Assembly (NCBI GenBank): GCA_964036275.1 | Contig: OZ038436.1 | Span: 23,596,639 to 23,660,638 of the forward strand | Direction: 5' to 3' | DNA from: Litoditis marina | Taxonomy: Eukaryota; Nematoda; Chromadorea; Rhabditida; Rhabditidae | DNA: 64,000 nucleotides | Part shown: positions 60,612-64,000 of the stretch, piece by piece | Layout of the letters: each line of letters opens with the position of its first letter | How positions within the stretch are numbered: position 1 is the stretch's first letter | Program-made: the position numbers and the translations under genes | The notes under the pieces: generated by a model | What the model saw: only the letters and a program-made list of their open reading frames with translations | Told to the model about the DNA's origin: nothing | The model's database searches: none

Positions 60612-63600
60612 ATGGAATTCTCCATGTTGACAGAAACAGCAGCTATGCTACTTCAAATGGCACCCGTTCTGTTGATTACGGCCAGTATTTTCGGTTGCGG
60701 GGGAGGCAAGGTGAGCTCCGCTCTACTATGTTTGTAGTTTGATATTGTTAGGCTAAATTCGAACACTGTTGACTATTCTGAGACTAAGAAACCTTAGAAC
60801 AGTTACCATGCCAAGTCGTAGCTCTATCGTTTTTCAAAGGGAATAACAACGTATTTTCAGTTTCAGGATTTGTTGTAATGTTTTGCTCGCTCTGTCTCCC
60901 TGATCTCATGAGAGTTGCCTGGGTATATCTTACGAGCTTCTCATCAGATTTCTCTTCTGTTTTTGCTCAAGAGATCATCAGATAAACTTCTCATTTTGGA
61001 TGGAATGATTAAGTACCGCGAGAATGAATGTTGGCCTTGAATGAAGCGGAATACTTTTTTGTTCCAGAAAACCGACAAGTCTGCGGCGTCTAGTGCCGAC
61101 GATCAGCCCCCGGGAGCCGCCCCTGCCGGCCAGTCTGCCGCCCCATCCGCTGCGGCGTCCACCAACGATGCTCCTGCTCCCGCCGCAGGTAGACATCCCT
61201 CTCTTACTCTCATCTTGTCTTATTCCTTTTTTCGCTTTGCTTTTCTTCCATCTTTCCTCAAGGTTTTATCCTATTTCGCTCTCGTTTTCTCTGAATCGTA
61301 CACTATACTCAGAACAGCTACCAACTAAAAACATAGCTGACCAACTAGATATAGTGAACTAGATACTACGCGTTTAGCTAAATACTGCTCAATGGTTCTC
61401 ATCCTATAGAGAACGTGTTATCTCTCGATGCCATTCTGAGTTCTGGTGTTTGCAGATGAAGCGAAGAAACCGGCTGCAGCTGCTCCTCCCATGGCAGGTT
61501 GGGACTCATACTCATGTTGACTTATTTCAATGACACAAATTATAATATATGCCTTATAGTAGGTAGGTGTGTTTCCAGGAACCCACGACCCTAACTACCA
61601 GACGTTGGCGGGTGTGAAGGGCGACTGTTTTGGGGCGGACAAGGCGGGTGGTGGGGCAGCCGCACCGGCGGCCCCAAAAGCGACTGGGGCAGCTATGGCA
61701 GGTAGGGACAGAACACTGGGGAAAATTGAGGTATCGCCCCCCTCTTTAGTTGAGTCCCCCCGTAGCACTTCAACCCCCCACCCAAGCTAAAACCTGAAAA
61801 TCTAGGAGAGGGGGGGGGGTAGGGTCAAAAATCAACTTCGATATTTACTATTTACCCCCCCCCCCCCCCCGGGTCGGCGGGGGTAGAACTTCAATGGTGG
61901 GGGGTCGAACTTCAACGAGTGGGGGGGGGGGGCTGAACTGGGTGATACTACAATTCCCCAAACGCTATACAATTTCTGAAAGGTGGGGGATAAAAAGTCA
62001 ATGTTCCCGAACACTGTATTCGAGTAAATTGTACAATTGTCCCCCCGAAATAGGTTGGAATCTGACCGACCCGTAGTACAATCACCCCCTTCTCCCCCAC
62101 CCCCATTGGGGGGGGTGATTGTACAACATCCTTCTTTACTGCAGGTTTGGATTGAGTGGAGGGCGATTGGTAAACAGGTCCGGGGCGAAAGGTGAGAGAG
62201 GAGGGAGGGGGGAGGCAATTGTACAATTTTCTCCTGTATTCATTCGCATTTGGAGAAGAAAGTACTGTATTGATTGGGAGAAAGAAAAAAATGATGATGT
62301 TTCAGGCACCCACGATCCCAATTACCAGACATTGGCCGGAGTTGGTGGAGATTGTTTTGGAGCAGATAAGAAAGAAGGTGCTGCTCCTGCTCCCAAAGCA
62401 GCTGGTGCAGCTATGGCTGGAACTCACGATCCCAACTATCAGACTCTCGCTGGAGTTGGAGGAGACTGCTTTGGAGCGGACAAGAAGGGAGGTGCTGGAG
62501 CTGCTGGAGGAGCTGCAGGACCCAAAAACCCAGAGAACATGGTATGAAAAAGCACTGTTTTTCCACGCATGTGTATTCCTAATGATCAGTTACAGTTAAG
62601 GACAGCTAGAAACAGATGAAGTTTTGTTTTCAAACCACCAGGTTTTCATTCACATTTAAGTGGCCCGAAGTTTGTTCTCAGTAAGCAAGATAGTTTTGTC
62701 AGTTATCCCGTGAAAAATAGACAGACCGCAAAGAGAGAATTAACGATGGTGACAGGAAGCAATATAATATACGTGATAACACATAGAAATGACGAAGACT
62801 ATGTTTTGCATAACTAACCTAATGTCTCTTTTGAAGGGAGCCAAAGCTGGAACTCACGATCCGAACTATCAGACTCTGGCGGGAGTTGGAGGAGATGTTT
62901 TCGGCGCTGACAAGAAAGCAGCAGCTGGTGGGGGTGGCAGCAAACCACAGGCACCTACCAACCAGGTAATTATTAGAACTCGAGAATTGTAGTGGAAATG
63001 TACAATATCAGTTATCGCAATTAGATGAAGATATATACGCATCGATGACAAGTAAGTGGTGTTCTACAGGGTGCAAAGGCAGCTACCCACGATCCGAACT
63101 ACCAGACCCTCGCTGGGGTGGGGGGAGATGTGTTTGGGGCTGACAAGAAAGCTGGGGCTGCTGGGGGGAAACCACAGGCACCCGCCAATCAGGTATACCC
63201 AGTTTCACCCAATCTTTCTCATTGTTAGGAAGAATTGTATACTTTAATGTTATTTAAACTTTGTAGTGGTAAAAGCTGAAAGCCAGAAGTTTTGTGGTAA
63301 AGGCAGTGAGCCGCCTTGAAGTTTTACTATCTCACTGTAATAGGACATGAACATCTGAAACGGACTATAGACACGGTTCGCTTGAAATGTTGTTTGTCTT
63401 TCTTGCAATTCATGTAATTCAGGGAGCCAAGGCTGCAACGCAGGACCCTAACTACCAAACTTTGGCTGGAGTGGGGGGAGATGTGTTTGGAAAAGACAGA
63501 AAGGACGGGGGAGCGGGAGGCAAACCCAAGGCCCCCACCAATCAGGTGAAACATTGGAGTGATTTAAGAAGAATTGGCATAAATAGTCCAGGTTGTAGTG

Positions 63601-63775
63601 CAATAGAAACAGTCGTGATGAAAACCATTCACCGAAACATATGATTAGTCCACACTATTGTTATACTTATTAGTTTCTTTCTGTTCAGGGAGCCAAGGCT
63701 GCTACCCAGGACCCCAATTATCAGACATTGGCCGGTGTGGGGGGAGACTGCTTCGGAAAGGACAGAAAGAAATAA
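60612..63775 (+). CDS. DPNYQT-module repeat protein with hydrophobic CGGGK leader (gene B)
   Basis: Nine exons: 60612-60710, 61068-61188, 61456-61497, 61579-61701, 62306-62541, 62837-62965, 63070-63192, 63423-63545, 63689-63775; 360 residues. Exon 1 is a hydrophobic leader (AAMLLQMAPVLLITASIFG then CGGGK). Exons 2-3 are Ala/Pro-rich (AASSADDQPPGAAPAGQSAA). Seven DPNYQT modules follow; the three with DCFGADK come first, DVFGADK and DVFGKDRK later, DCFGKDRKK last, the same order as gene A. The reading frame is intact through every junction. The overall layout is a paralogue of gene A, differing by an extra 42-nt exon and one fewer module. The leader suggests secretion or membrane anchoring, an inference. 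No function known to me. Confidence 0.87.
61716..62110. mobile_element. Poly-C/poly-G dispersed repeat (copy 4)
   Basis: Fills most of the intron between exons 4 and 5 of DPNYQT gene B. Begins GGGGAAAATTGAGGTATCGC and keeps the common spacer order; a partial second unit follows to 62,110. Confidence 0.75.
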
Positions 63776-64000
63776 AGTGTTGTATTTGTATCTTTTTCCA
63801 TACTTGCTATGATAAACATGTATTGTATGGAACAATTTTCCTTCAAAAACGTCTTCTTGGGAGCCCAGGAAAGGAGAAATACATCGTATTCCTGTATCGA
63901 TTTGATGAACTAGGATCATCTAAAAATATAATGTTAGAACTACGCATCGGGGAATACTTTCGATGAGAGAGTGGTTTGAATGAGAAAACTTGTTTTCATT
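63776..64000. other. 3' flank of DPNYQT gene B
   Basis: Presumed 3'UTR; no clear AATAAA and no further gene before the window ends. Confidence 0.4.

Overview
This is a nematode nuclear window. The genes have many short exons with GT-AG introns, and exact copy of the 22-nt nematode spliced leader SL1 lies inside one intron. The identified genes have metazoan orthologues, and more than half of the window is introns, foldback elements, microsatellites and satellite. I cannot name the species.

Left part (1-19,113), all on the + strand: the C-terminal ~770 codons of a VPS13-family lipid-transfer protein (67-10,399); a three-exon PET117-like mitochondrial cytochrome oxidase assembly factor (11,568-12,550); a FAXC/failed-axon-connections GST-fold protein (12,884-15,567); and a secreted cysteine-rich protein (16,763-19,113).

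Middle part (20,289-34,240): a gene encoding eight tandem DPNYQT-type modules behind a short hydrophobic leader ending in CGGK (20,289-23,793); a minus-strand SH2-domain gene with a Lys/Glu-rich N-terminal half (24,570-29,013); a small charged protein with the same kind of hydrophobic-CGGKK start (about 30,657-33,211); and an inverted, frameshifted copy of the 3' end of a DPNYQT gene (33,726-34,082).

Satellite part (38,096-52,598): about 85 copies of a 151-bp tandem repeat with higher-order organisation (13-mer, 1,963 bp, built from 8+5 monomers). The array is interrupted once, at a precise point in the monomer, by a 1.6-kb insertion carrying a 5'-truncated Penelope-like reverse transcriptase. 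A tRNA-derived SINE-like copy abuts the right flank, and uncertain small exons lie on both sides.

Right part (55,760-64,000): a terminal exon with a poly(A) signal; long CT microsatellites; an inverted 5' fragment of a DPNYQT gene (57,062-57,815) with a tRNA-like SINE at its start; several foldback elements; and a second complete DPNYQT gene (60,612-63,775). The two complete DPNYQT genes share near-identical coding exons inside largely unrelated introns. The two inverted fragments, one 3' and one 5', flank the satellite. The most distinctive content is this modular DPNYQT/CGGK family and the satellite-plus-reverse-transcriptase locus.
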